Shown: in pieces, positions 9,677 through 20,838 of the stretch
Layout: each line of letters opens with the position of its first letter
Position numbering within the stretch: position 1 is the stretch's first letter
From: Microbacterium ginsengiterrae
GTDB lineage: Bacteria > Actinomycetota > Actinomycetes > Actinomycetales > Microbacteriaceae
Direction of reading: 5' to 3'
DNA length: 64,000 nt
NCBI RefSeq assembly: GCF_014205075.1
Contig: NZ_JACHMU010000001.1
Span: 2,418,001-2,482,000 of the forward strand
Translations under genes and position numbers: made by a program
Notes under the pieces: generated by a model
Database searches by the model: none
What the model was told of the DNA's origin: nothing
The model's input: only the letters and a program-made list of their open reading frames with translations

Positions 9677-10390
9677 ATGTCCACTCTCTTCGACTGCGGC
9701 GACGAGGCTCAGCTGCTCGCCGGAATGCGTCACGCCCGTCAGGCGATCGCACGCGGCGAGCTCATCGTCCTCCCCACCGACACCGTCTACGGGGTCGCCG
9801 CTGACGCGTTCACGCCCGCGGCAGTGCAGCGGCTCCTCGAGGCGAAGGGAAGGGGCCGCAATCAGCCGCCTCCTGTCCTCGTCGCCGGCCAGTCGGCGTT
9901 GCAGGCGCTGGTGGAAGAGGTCCCCGAACCCGTGCAGCGACTCGTCGACGCCTTCTGGCCCGGCGGGCTCACCATCGTCCTGCCCGCTCAACCGTCCCTG
10001 TCGTGGGACCTCGGCGACACCCTCGGCACGGTGGCCGTGCGCATGCCGGATCAGCGCGTCGCTCTCGAGCTTCTCGAGGAGACAGGACCGCTCGCCGTCT
10101 CCAGCGCGAATCTCACCGGACGCGACGCCGCCGTCACGGCGGAAGGCGCCCAGAACATGCTGGGGGACAGCGTCGCGGTCTATCTCGACGGCGGCCCGAG
10201 CCGCACGGGTGTCGCCTCGACGATCATCGACGCGACGTCGCTCGTGCGCCGCGGCGCGGATGCCGCGCAGGAGCCGCGCGTCCGAGTGCTGCGCGAAGGC
10301 GCGATCTCGTGGGAGCGGCTGCATGACATCCTCGGCGATCTGCTCGAGGAGCAGGAAGGGCCGAAGGACTCGGCGGACGGGGCGGCGTGA
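9677..10390 (+). CDS. L-threonylcarbamoyladenylate synthase (Sua5/YrdC family)
   Basis: Makes threonylcarbamoyl-AMP from threonine, bicarbonate and ATP for the t6A37 modification of ANN-decoding tRNAs. The 237-residue protein has the YrdC fold signature: PTDTVYGVAADAF near the start, KGRGRNQPPPVLV and the SSANLTGRDAAVT segment that binds the adenylate. It is close to the bacterial TsaC/YrdC length, with a C-terminal extension of about 30 residues, and lacks the full C-terminal Sua5 domain. It follows prmC and overlaps the next gene by 4 bases (GTGA), so it is coupled to wecA. This prmC-sua5-wecA order is common in actinobacteria. Confidence 0.92.
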   Translation: MSTLFDCGDEAQLLAGMRHARQAIARGELIVLPTDTVYGVAADAFTPAAVQRLLEAKGRGRNQPPPVLVAGQSALQALVEEVPEPVQRLVDAFWPGGLTIVLPAQPSLSWDLGDTLGTVAVRMPDQRVALELLEETGPLAVSSANLTGRDAAVTAEGAQNMLGDSVAVYLDGGPSRTGVASTIIDATSLVRRGADAAQEPRVRVLREGAISWERLHDILGDLLEEQEGPKDSADGAA

Positions 10391-11574
10391 AGCAGTACGT
10401 CTTCACGATCATCCTCACGGCGACGATCACGTTCGTCATGTCGTGGGCGGTCTGGCAGCTGAGCCTGCGGTTCAAGCTCTACCCCGGCATCCGGGAACGC
10501 GATGTCCACACGACCCCGACGCCGCGGCTCGGGGGAGTGGCGATGTTCCTCGGCATCGCAGCGGCGATCGGTGTCTCAGCCGCCAACCCGTTCTTCAGCA
10601 TCATGTGGGTCCCGCCGCAGACGATGTGGGCGGTGCTGGGCGCAGCGCTCCTCATCGCCGTCATCGGAGTCATCGACGACCTGTGGGATCTGGACTGGAT
10701 GATCAAGCTCGGCGCGCAGTTCCTCGCCGCGGGCATCATCACTGTGGTGGGCGGCCTGCAGATCCTCGCCCTGCCGCTGGGCGACATGATCATCTTCTCG
10801 AGCTGGTTGAGCATCGCCGTGACGATGTTCGCGATCGTCGTCGTCATGAACGCGGTGAACTTCATCGACGGCCTCGACGGCCTCGTCGCCGGCGTGTGCC
10901 TCATCGCCAACGGGGTGTTCTTCGCGTACTCGTACATCCTCACCAGGGACACCGGGGCCAGCAGCTACTTCAACCTGGCATCCTTCCTCGCCGCCGTCGC
11001 CATCGGCGCCTGTCTGGGGTTCCTGCCGTTGAACTGGAGCCCCGCCAAGCTCTTCATGGGCGACTCGGGTGCGCTCGTGATGGGCCTGCTGATGGCCACA
11101 GCCGCGATCTCGCTCACCGGACAGATGTCGTCCGCAGCCATGGACCCGCAGGAGTTCGGTCGCTCGCAGCTCCTCGGTGCGTTCATCCCGATCCTGCTGC
11201 CGCTCGTGGTCGTGATGCTGCCGTTGTTGGACTTCGGCCTCGCGGTGTTCCGACGCATGCGCGCCGGACGCTCGCCCTTCGCTCCGGATCGCAAACACCT
11301 GCACCACCGGATGCTCGACCTCGGCCACCGCGATCGCGATGCCGTCATCATCTTCTACGCCTGGACCGCGATCATCTCGCTCGCCGTGCTGCTCATGTAC
11401 CTCGGATCCAGGGAGGACTGGCCCGGTCAGTACCTCCCCGGCGTGATCTTCGGGGTCATCGGCGCCGCCGCCTGCCTGACCGTGACCCTCCTTCCCTCGC
11501 GCCACAGAGCCGTCGCGACACCGACAGCTCCCGACGAGCCCACCGAGCCGCACCCATCCCTGGAGACCCGATGA
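10387..11574 (+). CDS. wecA: undecaprenyl-phosphate GlcNAc-1-phosphate transferase (WecA/TagO type)
   Basis: Polytopic membrane enzyme of the MraY/WecA family that moves a GlcNAc-1-phosphate-type sugar from UDP to undecaprenyl phosphate and so primes cell-wall glycopolymer synthesis. The 395-residue protein shows about ten hydrophobic segments, the Mg-binding DD pair in GVIDDLWDLDW, NFIDGLDGLVAG, FMGDSG, and the sugar-specificity HIHH-like motif as KHLHHRMLDLGH. The GTG start overlaps the previous stop. The C-terminal tail is hydrophilic. Which polymer it serves (teichoic-acid-like or other) cannot be read from the window. Confidence 0.88.
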   Translation: MKQYVFTIILTATITFVMSWAVWQLSLRFKLYPGIRERDVHTTPTPRLGGVAMFLGIAAAIGVSAANPFFSIMWVPPQTMWAVLGAALLIAVIGVIDDLWDLDWMIKLGAQFLAAGIITVVGGLQILALPLGDMIIFSSWLSIAVTMFAIVVVMNAVNFIDGLDGLVAGVCLIANGVFFAYSYILTRDTGASSYFNLASFLAAVAIGACLGFLPLNWSPAKLFMGDSGALVMGLLMATAAISLTGQMSSAAMDPQEFGRSQLLGAFIPILLPLVVVMLPLLDFGLAVFRRMRAGRSPFAPDRKHLHHRMLDLGHRDRDAVIIFYAWTAIISLAVLLMYLGSREDWPGQYLPGVIFGVIGAAACLTVTLLPSRHRAVATPTAPDEPTEPHPSLETR

Positions 11575-12056
11575 GCGACACACAAGACAGACCAGCCACT
11601 CCCGCCATCAACGCGGTGCTCCGCACCGTGCTGGTGTGGACCGGCATCGCCGCTGCGGCACTGATCGTGCTGGGCGGGGGCATCGGCTACCTCGTCGCCG
11701 GCGCGGAAGGACTGTGGAGCGGTCTGGCCGGCGTCGGCCTCGCGATCGTGTTCCTCGCGCTCACCCCGGTGAGCGTGCTGATCGCCAACCGCTGGTACGG
11801 CAAGGAGATGTTCGCGACGGTGTTCTTCGGCATCGTCATGGGGGGATGGCTGCTCAAGCTCGTCATCTTCATCGTCGCGATCGTCATCCTGCGCGGGCAG
11901 AGCTGGGTCGTCCCCGAGGTGATATTCCTCTCCCTCGTCGCGGGGATCGTGGTCAGCCTCGCCATCGATGCGATCGCGTTCAGCCGACTCCGCGTCCCGC
12001 ACGTCTCCGACGTCGTCCTGCCGTCGAGGAATCCGGAGGACGATCCGGATTCGTGA
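11571..12056 (+). CDS. AtpI-like small membrane protein
   Basis: The 161-residue product has four hydrophobic segments (starting VLVWTGIAAAALIVLGGGIGY, then two further helices and a final one near residue 125) and a hydrophilic tail. The ATG overlaps the wecA stop (ATGA), and the ATP synthase genes start 137 bases downstream. The position just before atpB and the size suit ATP synthase protein I, which in some bacteria helps c-ring assembly. Sequence identity to AtpI is weak by eye, so the role is inferred from context. Confidence 0.7.
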   Translation: MSDTQDRPATPAINAVLRTVLVWTGIAAAALIVLGGGIGYLVAGAEGLWSGLAGVGLAIVFLALTPVSVLIANRWYGKEMFATVFFGIVMGGWLLKLVIFIVAIVILRGQSWVVPEVIFLSLVAGIVVSLAIDAIAFSRLRVPHVSDVVLPSRNPEDDPDS

Positions 12057-12073
12057 CCCTGAAAAAATCTTGA

Positions 12074-12079
12074 TAGTCT
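12074..12079 (+). promoter_or_regulatory. candidate -10 box of the atp operon
   Basis: TAGTCT lies in the most AT-rich stretch of the region, just after the AtpI-like stop and about 115 bases before atpB. The possible -35 (TTCGTG, 18 bases upstream, overlapping that stop codon) is poor. The remaining gap to atpB (12080-12193) has no recognisable gene. Confidence 0.35.
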
Positions 12080-12193
12080 GAGTGAGGATTCGCTGGAACG
12101 GCCCCTGAGCCGCGCAACATGCAGATGTCCAGCTAGAACCCCTCACCGAATCTTCGCGTCGATCCTGGTCGATGCCCAGAAGCTGGAGCAACG

Positions 12194-12994
12194 TTGACTC
12201 ACGCCGCGAGCCTCCTCGTCCGATTCGCAACGGATGAATTCCACCCACCGTCCATCGCGGAGTTCTTCCCGGAGATCCTCTTCAGCATCGGCCCGCTGTC
12301 GGTGCACCGCATCCACCTGGTGCAGTTCCTCGCGACTCTGGTCGTCGTGCTCATCCTGTGGTTGGGCACCCGCCGCCTGAAGCTGATCCCCGGTCGCGGG
12401 CAGGCACTGCTCGAGATGGGCTTCGATCTCGTCCGTGTGAACATCGCGCACGACATGATCGGCAAGAAGGACGGCGACCGGTTCCTGCCGCTGCTGACCA
12501 CGATCTTCTTCATGGTCCTGTTCTTCAACATCACGGGTGTCATCCCGTTCCTGAACATCGCGGGAACGAGCATCATCGCCGTGCCTCTGATGCTGGCGGT
12601 CATCTCCTACGTCACCTTCATCTACGCCGGTGTGCGCAAGAGCCCGTGGGGCTTCATCCGCAACTCGCTGTTCCCTCCCGGCGTCCCGCCGGCGCTGTAC
12701 ATCATCGTCGCGCCGCTCGAGTTCATCTCGACCTTCATCGTTCGTCCTGTCACGCTCACGCTCCGACTGCTGATGAACATGATGGTCGGCCACCTGATGC
12801 TGGTGCTGTTCTTCGCAGCGACCCAGTTCTTCATCTTCTCGTTGGGCGGTTTCTGGACGGTCCTCGGTGCGGGCACGCTCGCATTCGGGTTCGCCTTCAC
12901 CGCCTTCGAGATCCTGGTGGCCTTCCTCCAGGCGTACGTCTTCACCATCCTCACCGCGGTCTACATCCAGCTTGCAGTCGCGGACGAACACTAA
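12194..12994 (+). CDS. atpB: ATP synthase Fo subunit a
   Basis: Membrane subunit that holds the proton half-channels beside the c ring. The 266-residue protein has 5-6 membrane segments, and the helix beginning VRPVTLTLRLLMNMMVGH carries the essential arginine of the LTLRL motif. The TTG start is chosen because GGAG stands 5 bases before it and the next in-frame starts would remove conserved N-terminal sequence. It is the first gene of the atpBEFHAGDC operon. Confidence 0.94.
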   Translation: MTHAASLLVRFATDEFHPPSIAEFFPEILFSIGPLSVHRIHLVQFLATLVVVLILWLGTRRLKLIPGRGQALLEMGFDLVRVNIAHDMIGKKDGDRFLPLLTTIFFMVLFFNITGVIPFLNIAGTSIIAVPLMLAVISYVTFIYAGVRKSPWGFIRNSLFPPGVPPALYIIVAPLEFISTFIVRPVTLTLRLLMNMMVGHLMLVLFFAATQFFIFSLGGFWTVLGAGTLAFGFAFTAFEILVAFLQAYVFTILTAVYIQLAVADEH

Positions 12995-13022
12995 GCGGAG
13001 CGCTTCGGCTCTCCAACAATGA

Positions 13023-13283
<261 letters not shown>

Positions 13284-13311
13284 TCCCTCCCACCACACGT
13301 AAGGAGACAGG

Positions 13312-13863
13312 ATGCTGAACGCTCTTGTCACGCTCGCAGCCGAGGAGGCGGAGCACAACCCGCTTCTGCCGGCGACGTACGACATCGTCTGGTCTGCGGT
13401 CTGCTTCGTCATCATCCTGCTCGTGGCGTGGAAGGTCGCGCTCCCGAACGTGGCGAAGATGCTCGACGAGCGGTCCGCCGCCATCGAGGGCAACATCGCC
13501 AAGGCCGACGAGGCGCAGAAGCAGGCGGAGGCGGCTCTCGAGGAGTACACCCGTCAGCTCGCCGAGGCGCGCACCGAGGCCGGTGAGATCCGCGAGGCCG
13601 CCCGTGAGGACGGCAAGAAGATCATCGCCGAGGCCAAGGAGACCGCCACGGCCGAAGCCGCTCGCGTCACCGCTGCAGCCCAGACCCAGATCGAGGCCGA
13701 GCGTCAGTCGACGCTCGTCGCCCTCCGGTCCGAGGTCGGCACGCTCGCGATCGACCTCGCCGGTGGCGTGGTCGGTGAGACGCTGTCGGATGACGCTCGC
13801 GCCACTGCTGTGGTCGACCGCTTCCTCGCGGACCTCGAGGCAGCAGAAAAGGCGGCCAAGTAA
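13312..13863 (+). CDS. atpF: ATP synthase Fo subunit b
   Basis: Peripheral stalk subunit joining Fo to F1. The 183-residue protein has one N-terminal membrane helix (about residues 20-45, IVWSAVCFVIILLVAWKVAL) followed by a long charged Ala/Glu-rich helix that runs nearly to the end (from about residue 50) and should form a coiled-coil dimer. AAGGAGA lies before the ATG. The stop codon overlaps the atpH ATG by one base. Confidence 0.95.
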   Translation: MLNALVTLAAEEAEHNPLLPATYDIVWSAVCFVIILLVAWKVALPNVAKMLDERSAAIEGNIAKADEAQKQAEAALEEYTRQLAEARTEAGEIREAAREDGKKIIAEAKETATAEAARVTAAAQTQIEAERQSTLVALRSEVGTLAIDLAGGVVGETLSDDARATAVVDRFLADLEAAEKAAK

Positions 13864-14651
13864 TGGGCAGCGCGACCACTCAGGCACTCGCGGCATCGAC
13901 GGCGGCCCTCGCACAGGCGAAGGACGTCACCCTCGACACGGCCGGTGAGCTGTTCACCGTGGCGCGTCTGGTGGGCGAGTCCGGGCAGCTGAGCGGCGCG
14001 CTGGCTGACCCCTCGGCTCCGGTGGAGCTGCGGGAGAAGGTCGTCTCGACGGTGTTCGCCGGCATGTCCTCGGCCACGAGGGACGTCGTCGCAGCCGCTG
14101 TCGCACAGCGCTGGTCGGATGCCGACGGCCTGGTCGCCGGCATCGAAGAGCTGGCCATCCGCGCCGCAGCGATCGCCGAACCGTCGACGGACATCGAAGG
14201 CGAGCTGTTCTCGTTCCTCCGTGTCATCGCCGCCAACGCCGACCTCGAGCTCGCGCTCGGCGGTCGCCTCGGCGACGACGACGCGAAGGGCTCCCTCGTC
14301 GAGAAGCTCATCGGTGGCACGGCCAGCGCGGCGACGGTGCTCATCGTCGCGTCGCTGGTTCGCCAGCCGCGTGGCCGTCGCGTGCGTCAGCTGCTGAACC
14401 GGGCGATGAAGATCGTCTCGGCTCAGGGCGGACGCATCGTCGCCACGGTCCACACGGCATCCCCGCTGTCGCCCGCTCAGCGCACCCGCCTCGGCGACGC
14501 ACTGGCAGCGCGCTACGACGGTCAGGTCTCGATCAACGAAGTGATCGACCCCACGGTCGTCGGAGGACTGCGCGTGCAGGTCGCCGATGACGTCATCGAC
14601 GGCAGCATCTCCGCGCGGCTCGCCGATCTTCGACAGAAGCTCGCGGGCTAA
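13863..14651 (+). CDS. atpH: ATP synthase F1 subunit delta
   Basis: Connects the b subunits to the top of the alpha3beta3 head. At 262 residues it is longer than the E. coli protein (177), as usual in actinobacteria without the mycobacterial b-delta fusion. The conserved C-terminal region contains [19 protein letters not shown] and ends in a [18 protein letters not shown] segment. Its ATG overlaps the atpF stop, so it is translationally coupled. Confidence 0.94.
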   Translation: MGSATTQALAASTAALAQAKDVTLDTAGELFTVARLVGESGQLSGALADPSAPVELREKVVSTVFAGMSSATRDVVAAAVAQRWSDADGLVAGIEELAIRAAAIAEPSTDIEGELFSFLRVIAANADLELALGGRLGDDDAKGSLVEKLIGGTASAATVLIVASLVRQPRGRRVRQLLNRAMKIVSAQGGRIVATVHTASPLSPAQRTRLGDALAARYDGQVSINEVIDPTVVGGLRVQVADDVIDGSISARLADLRQKLAG

Positions 14652-14698
14652 TACGACTTCGCGCGGGAAACCGCGCACCCAGATACAAAGGGAAGACA

Positions 14699-16339
14699 AT
14701 GGCAGAACTTTCGATCAGCCCCGACGTCATCCGTGACGCGCTGAAGGACTTCGCCGCTGCATACGAGCCCACCGGCGCGGCAGCGACTGAAGTCGGCACC
14801 GTCGTGGATGCCGCAGACGGTATCGCCCACATCGAGGGGCTGCCGGGTGTCATGGCCAACGAGCTCCTCACGTTCGAGGGCGGCACGCAGGGCCTCGCCC
14901 TGAACCTCGACGAGCACGAGATCGGTACGGTCGTCCTCGGCGACTTCGCCGGTATCGAAGCCGGCCAGGAAGTCCGCCGCACGGGCGAGGTCCTCTCGGT
15001 CGCCGTCGGTGACGGGTACCTCGGTCGCGTCGTCGACCCGCTCGGCAACCCGATCGACGGACTCGGCGAGATCGCCACGGAAGGCCGTCGCGAGCTCGAG
15101 CTCCAGGCGCCCGGCGTCATGCAGCGCAAGAGCGTGCACGAGCCGATGCAGACCGGTATCAAGGCCATCGACGCCATGATCCCCGTCGGCCGCGGTCAGC
15201 GTCAGCTGATCATCGGTGACCGCCAGACCGGCAAGACGGCGATCGCGATCGACACAATCATCAACCAGAAGGCCAACTGGGAGTCGGGCGACGTCAACAA
15301 GCAGGTTCGCTGCATCTACGTCGCCATCGGCCAGAAGGGCTCCACGATCGCGTCCGTCAAGGGTGCGCTCGAGGACGCCGGTGCGATGGAGTACACGACC
15401 ATCGTCGCCGCCCCGGCATCCGACCCCGCCGGCTTCAAGTACATCGCTCCCTACACCGGCTCCGCCATCGGGCAGCACTGGATGTACGGCGGCAAGCACG
15501 TCCTCATCATCTTCGATGACCTGTCGAAGCAGGCCGAGGCCTACCGTGCCGTCTCCCTCCTCCTCCGTCGCCCGCCGGGGCGCGAGGCGTACCCCGGTGA
15601 TGTCTTCTACCTGCACTCCCGTCTGCTGGAGCGTTGCGCGAAGCTGTCCGACGAGCTGGGTGCCGGTTCGATGACGGGTCTTCCGATCATCGAGACCAAG
15701 GCGAACGACGTCTCGGCGTACATCCCGACCAACGTGATCTCGATCACGGACGGGCAGATCTTCCTGCAGTCCGACCTCTTCAACGCCAACCAGCGTCCTG
15801 CGGTCGACGTGGGTATCTCGGTCTCGCGAGTCGGTGGTGACGCTCAGGTCAAGTCGATCAAGAAGGTCTCCGGAACCTTGAAGCTCGAGCTCGCGCAGTA
15901 CCGCTCGCTCGAGGCGTTCGCGATGTTCGCCAGCGACCTCGACGCCGCGTCGCGTCGTCAGCTCGACCGCGGTGCGCGACTGACTGAGCTGCTCAAGCAG
16001 CCGCAGTACTCGCCGTACCCGGTGGAGGACCAGGTCGTCTCGATCTGGGCCGGCACCAACGGAAAGCTCGACACCATCGAGGTCTCCGACGTGCTGCGCT
16101 TCGAGCGCGAGCTGCTCGATCACCTGCGTCGCAACACCACGGTGCTCGACACCCTGCGTGAGACGAACGTCCTCGACGACGCCACGGTCGCCGAGCTCGA
16201 CAAGCAGGTCGATGCTTTCATCCTCGAGTTCCAGGGTGGCAAGGGCCAGTCCATCGGCGCCGTCGGCAACGAGGAGTACGCCGCGCAGGATGTGGACGAC
16301 GTCAACCAGGAGAAGATCGTCAAGGGTCGTCGCGCGTAA
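14699..16339 (+). CDS. atpA: ATP synthase F1 subunit alpha
   Basis: Non-catalytic nucleotide-binding subunit of F1. The 546-residue protein has the N-terminal beta barrel (about residues 25-95), the Walker A loop GDRQTGKTA (about 175-183), the IFDDLSKQA Walker B region and the signature [20 protein letters not shown]. The C-terminus carries an extra charged tail of about 30 residues. AAAGGGAAGA before the ATG is a good ribosome binding site. Confidence 0.97.
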   Translation: MAELSISPDVIRDALKDFAAAYEPTGAAATEVGTVVDAADGIAHIEGLPGVMANELLTFEGGTQGLALNLDEHEIGTVVLGDFAGIEAGQEVRRTGEVLSVAVGDGYLGRVVDPLGNPIDGLGEIATEGRRELELQAPGVMQRKSVHEPMQTGIKAIDAMIPVGRGQRQLIIGDRQTGKTAIAIDTIINQKANWESGDVNKQVRCIYVAIGQKGSTIASVKGALEDAGAMEYTTIVAAPASDPAGFKYIAPYTGSAIGQHWMYGGKHVLIIFDDLSKQAEAYRAVSLLLRRPPGREAYPGDVFYLHSRLLERCAKLSDELGAGSMTGLPIIETKANDVSAYIPTNVISITDGQIFLQSDLFNANQRPAVDVGISVSRVGGDAQVKSIKKVSGTLKLELAQYRSLEAFAMFASDLDAASRRQLDRGARLTELLKQPQYSPYPVEDQVVSIWAGTNGKLDTIEVSDVLRFERELLDHLRRNTTVLDTLRETNVLDDATVAELDKQVDAFILEFQGGKGQSIGAVGNEEYAAQDVDDVNQEKIVKGRRA

Positions 16340-16358
16340 TCGCGTGAGGTACTGAACC

Positions 16359-18736
<2,378 letters not shown>

Positions 18737-18738
18737 TC

Positions 18739-18999
18739 ATGGCACTGCAGGTCAGCCTCGTCTCCGCGGACGCGGAGGTCTGGACGGGGGAGGCGACGCT
18801 CGTCGTCGCCAAGACCGTCGAGGGCGAGATCGGCATCATGTCCGGCCACGAGCCGATCCTCGCGATCCTCGCGGAGGGTCAGGTCCGCATCACGCAGGCG
18901 GACGGCACAAAGGTGCTCGCCAATGCACAGGACGGTTTCCTCTCCATGGAGGGAAGCCAGCTGACCATCGTGGCAGGTAACGCGGCGCTCATCGCCTGA
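18739..18999 (+). CDS. atpC: ATP synthase F1 subunit epsilon, short form
   Basis: Rotor subunit between gamma and the c ring. The ATG at 18739, two bases after the atpD stop and behind AAGGAG, gives only 86 residues. This matches the N-terminal beta-sandwich domain (LVSADAEVWTGEA, then IGIMSGHEPILAIL), and the protein ends where the C-terminal two-helix hairpin should begin. That hairpin inhibits ATP hydrolysis in E. coli and Bacillus. The stop is followed by normal intergenic sequence, so this looks like a natural short form rather than a truncation in progress. Confidence 0.93.
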   Translation: MALQVSLVSADAEVWTGEATLVVAKTVEGEIGIMSGHEPILAILAEGQVRITQADGTKVLANAQDGFLSMEGSQLTIVAGNAALIA

Positions 19000-19078
19000 T
19001 TCATCATCATCACGGACGCGTCCGCCCGTCGCCCCTCGGCGTCGGAGCGGGCGCGTTCGAGTCTGTACGGGGACGCGC

Positions 19079-19825
19079 ATGAAACTCCTCCTCCCTCCCT
19101 CCGAGACCAAACGCCCGGGTGGCGACGGCGCGCCGCTGGATCTCGCTGCGCTGTCACTGTCGGCTCTCACGCCGCAGCGCGACGAGGCGATCAACGCGCT
19201 CGTGGCGTTGGCGGAGGACCCCGCGCGTGCACAGCGCATCCTCAAGCTGAGCGAACGCCAGGTGGGCGAGATCGATCACAATCGCGCGTTGCGCAGTTCG
19301 CCGACGATGCCCGCGGTCGACAGGTACACGGGCGTCCTCTACGACGCGCTGGATGCCGCGTCGCTGTCCCCGGCGTCCAGGGAGTGGCTCGGCGCGCACG
19401 CGTGGGTGCACGCCGCGCCGTTCGGTCCTGTCGGCGCACTGGACGCGATCCCCGCCTACCGGTTGGCGGCGGGGACATCGTTGCCGGGTATCGCGCCCTT
19501 GAAACGGCACTGGTCGGTTGCCGTGCGCAGTGCGGTCGAGGACGAGGCACCCGCTTTCATCCTGGATCTGCGCAGCGAGGCCTACGTGGGACTGGGGCCG
19601 CTTCCGGATTCCGTGCCCTCCGCGTACGTCAGGGTCGTCACAGAGCAGGGACGCGCCCTGAACCACTTCAACAAGAAGGCCAAGGGAACGCTGACGCGCG
19701 CCCTCGCAGAGGACCGTCCGCCGATCAGTACGCTGACCGATCTTCTGCAGTGGGCGCACTCCCGTGACATCGTGCTCCGTGCGGGGGGCGACACGCGGGA
19801 AGTCGAGCTGGTCGTCCCGTCCTGA
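19079..19825 (+). CDS. yaaA: YaaA family peroxide-stress protein
   Basis: UPF0246/DUF328 protein. E. coli YaaA lowers free iron and protects DNA during peroxide stress and binds double-stranded DNA. The 248-residue protein has the family's N-terminal KLLLPPSETKRPG, a central RYTGVLYDALDAASL and the C-terminal FNKKAKGTLTRAL segment. It stands alone after the ATP synthase operon, 79 bases behind atpC. No peroxide-responsive operator was recognised upstream. Confidence 0.85.
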   Translation: MKLLLPPSETKRPGGDGAPLDLAALSLSALTPQRDEAINALVALAEDPARAQRILKLSERQVGEIDHNRALRSSPTMPAVDRYTGVLYDALDAASLSPASREWLGAHAWVHAAPFGPVGALDAIPAYRLAAGTSLPGIAPLKRHWSVAVRSAVEDEAPAFILDLRSEAYVGLGPLPDSVPSAYVRVVTEQGRALNHFNKKAKGTLTRALAEDRPPISTLTDLLQWAHSRDIVLRAGGDTREVELVVPS

Positions 19826-19917
19826 GCCCTCGCCCGCGTGTCTGTTGCACGCGATCCCAGTAACGATAATGTGTTTCACGCGATGCGGAATGCGTCGCTC
19901 ACTCCATGGAGGGGCAA

Positions 19918-20763
19918 ATGGACTCTTATTATTACGACAGCGGTGCCGCGGCCGTATTCGGCATCGCGATCCTCTTCAGCATCATCTTCGCGATCGCCGG
20001 ATATGTGCTGACGGCGCTGTTCCTGATGAAGATCTTCGAGAAGGCGGGCGTGCAGGGCAAGTGGCGCGCCTGGATCCCGGTGTACAACAGCATGATCTTC
20101 CTCAAGCTGGGTGACCTCAGCCCGTGGCTGATGCTGTACGCCATCGGTGCGTCCGTCCTCCTCGGCTGGATCCCCTTCATCGGACAGCTCGTCTGGATCG
20201 CCGCTGCCGTGCTCATGGTCCTCGCGGCCTACCGCGTCGGTCAGAAGCTGCAGAAGGAGGGCGCATGGGTCGTCCTCTACATCTTCCTGTCGATCGTCTG
20301 GCTCGGCATCATGGCATTCGACAAGTCGCGCTGGAACCCGCAGATCGCCCCGGCGCCGTGGGCGGGCAACGCATTCTTCGGCGACCGCACCGTCTGGGAC
20401 GGCATCCCGGTCCAGCCCTCGGCAGCACAGGCACCCGGCGCTGCCCCCGGTTACGGCGCGCCGCAGGGGTACCAGGCTCCGCCGCAGGGGTACCAGCCCC
20501 CTCAGGGCTACCAGGCACCCGGCTACCAGACACCCGGTTATCAGCCCCCGGCCGGCGCTCCGCAGCAGGCACCGGGACAGCAGCCGCCTTCGGCTCCGGT
20601 GACACCGCCGGCACCGCCCGCGGCTCCGGCGACGCCCCCGGCCGCACCCACTGCGCCGCCCGCTCCGCCGACGGCGCCTCCCGCGCCGCCGACGACCCCG
20701 CCGCCTGCCGCTCCGCCGGCACCGCCGGCAGCGCCGAACGATCCGAATCAGCCTCCGGCATGA
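19918..20763 (+). CDS. small membrane protein with Pro/Gly/Tyr-rich tail (DUF5684-like)
   Basis: Function unknown. The 281-residue product has about four hydrophobic segments in residues 10-135, including AVFGIAILFSIIFAIAGYVL and LVWIAAAVLMVLAAYRVGQ, and the W-R-A-W-I-P-V-Y-N motif typical of DUF5684 proteins. From about residue 165 it becomes a low-complexity tail, first of GYQ-P repeats and then of PPA/APP repeats. The ATG at 19918 is preferred to the ATG at 19906 because GGAGGGG lies between them at good spacing. A strong hairpin follows the stop. The tail is probably disordered. Confidence 0.75.
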   Translation: MDSYYYDSGAAAVFGIAILFSIIFAIAGYVLTALFLMKIFEKAGVQGKWRAWIPVYNSMIFLKLGDLSPWLMLYAIGASVLLGWIPFIGQLVWIAAAVLMVLAAYRVGQKLQKEGAWVVLYIFLSIVWLGIMAFDKSRWNPQIAPAPWAGNAFFGDRTVWDGIPVQPSAAQAPGAAPGYGAPQGYQAPPQGYQPPQGYQAPGYQTPGYQPPAGAPQQAPGQQPPSAPVTPPAPPAAPATPPAAPTAPPAPPTAPPAPPTTPPPAAPPAPPAAPNDPNQPPA

Positions 20764-20767
20764 TTTC

Positions 20768-20805
20768 TGACGAAGGGCCCTCGAGGAATCGAGGGTCCTT
20801 CGTCA
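20768..20805 (+). terminator. 17-bp hairpin terminator without U-tract
   Basis: The arms 20768-20784 and 20789-20805 pair over 17 positions with one G-U wobble and enclose a GGAA tetraloop. It lies 5 bases after the DUF5684-like stop. The bases after it are not T-rich. Confidence 0.7.
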
Positions 20806-20825
20806 TCTGCACGCTGAGGCTCCGA

Positions 20826-20831
20826 TAACGT
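20826..20831 (+). promoter_or_regulatory. PP2C gene -10 box, leaderless layout
   Basis: TAACGT is followed by 7 bases and the ATG at 20839. It lies immediately downstream of the hairpin terminator, so the PP2C gene should be transcribed independently of its neighbour. Confidence 0.45.
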
Positions 20832-20838
20832 AGGGGGT

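Noticed and set aside
19000-19078. Terminator after atpC
   Set aside because: GC-rich complementary segments exist around 19014-19055, but no uninterrupted stem convincing enough to annotate was found.
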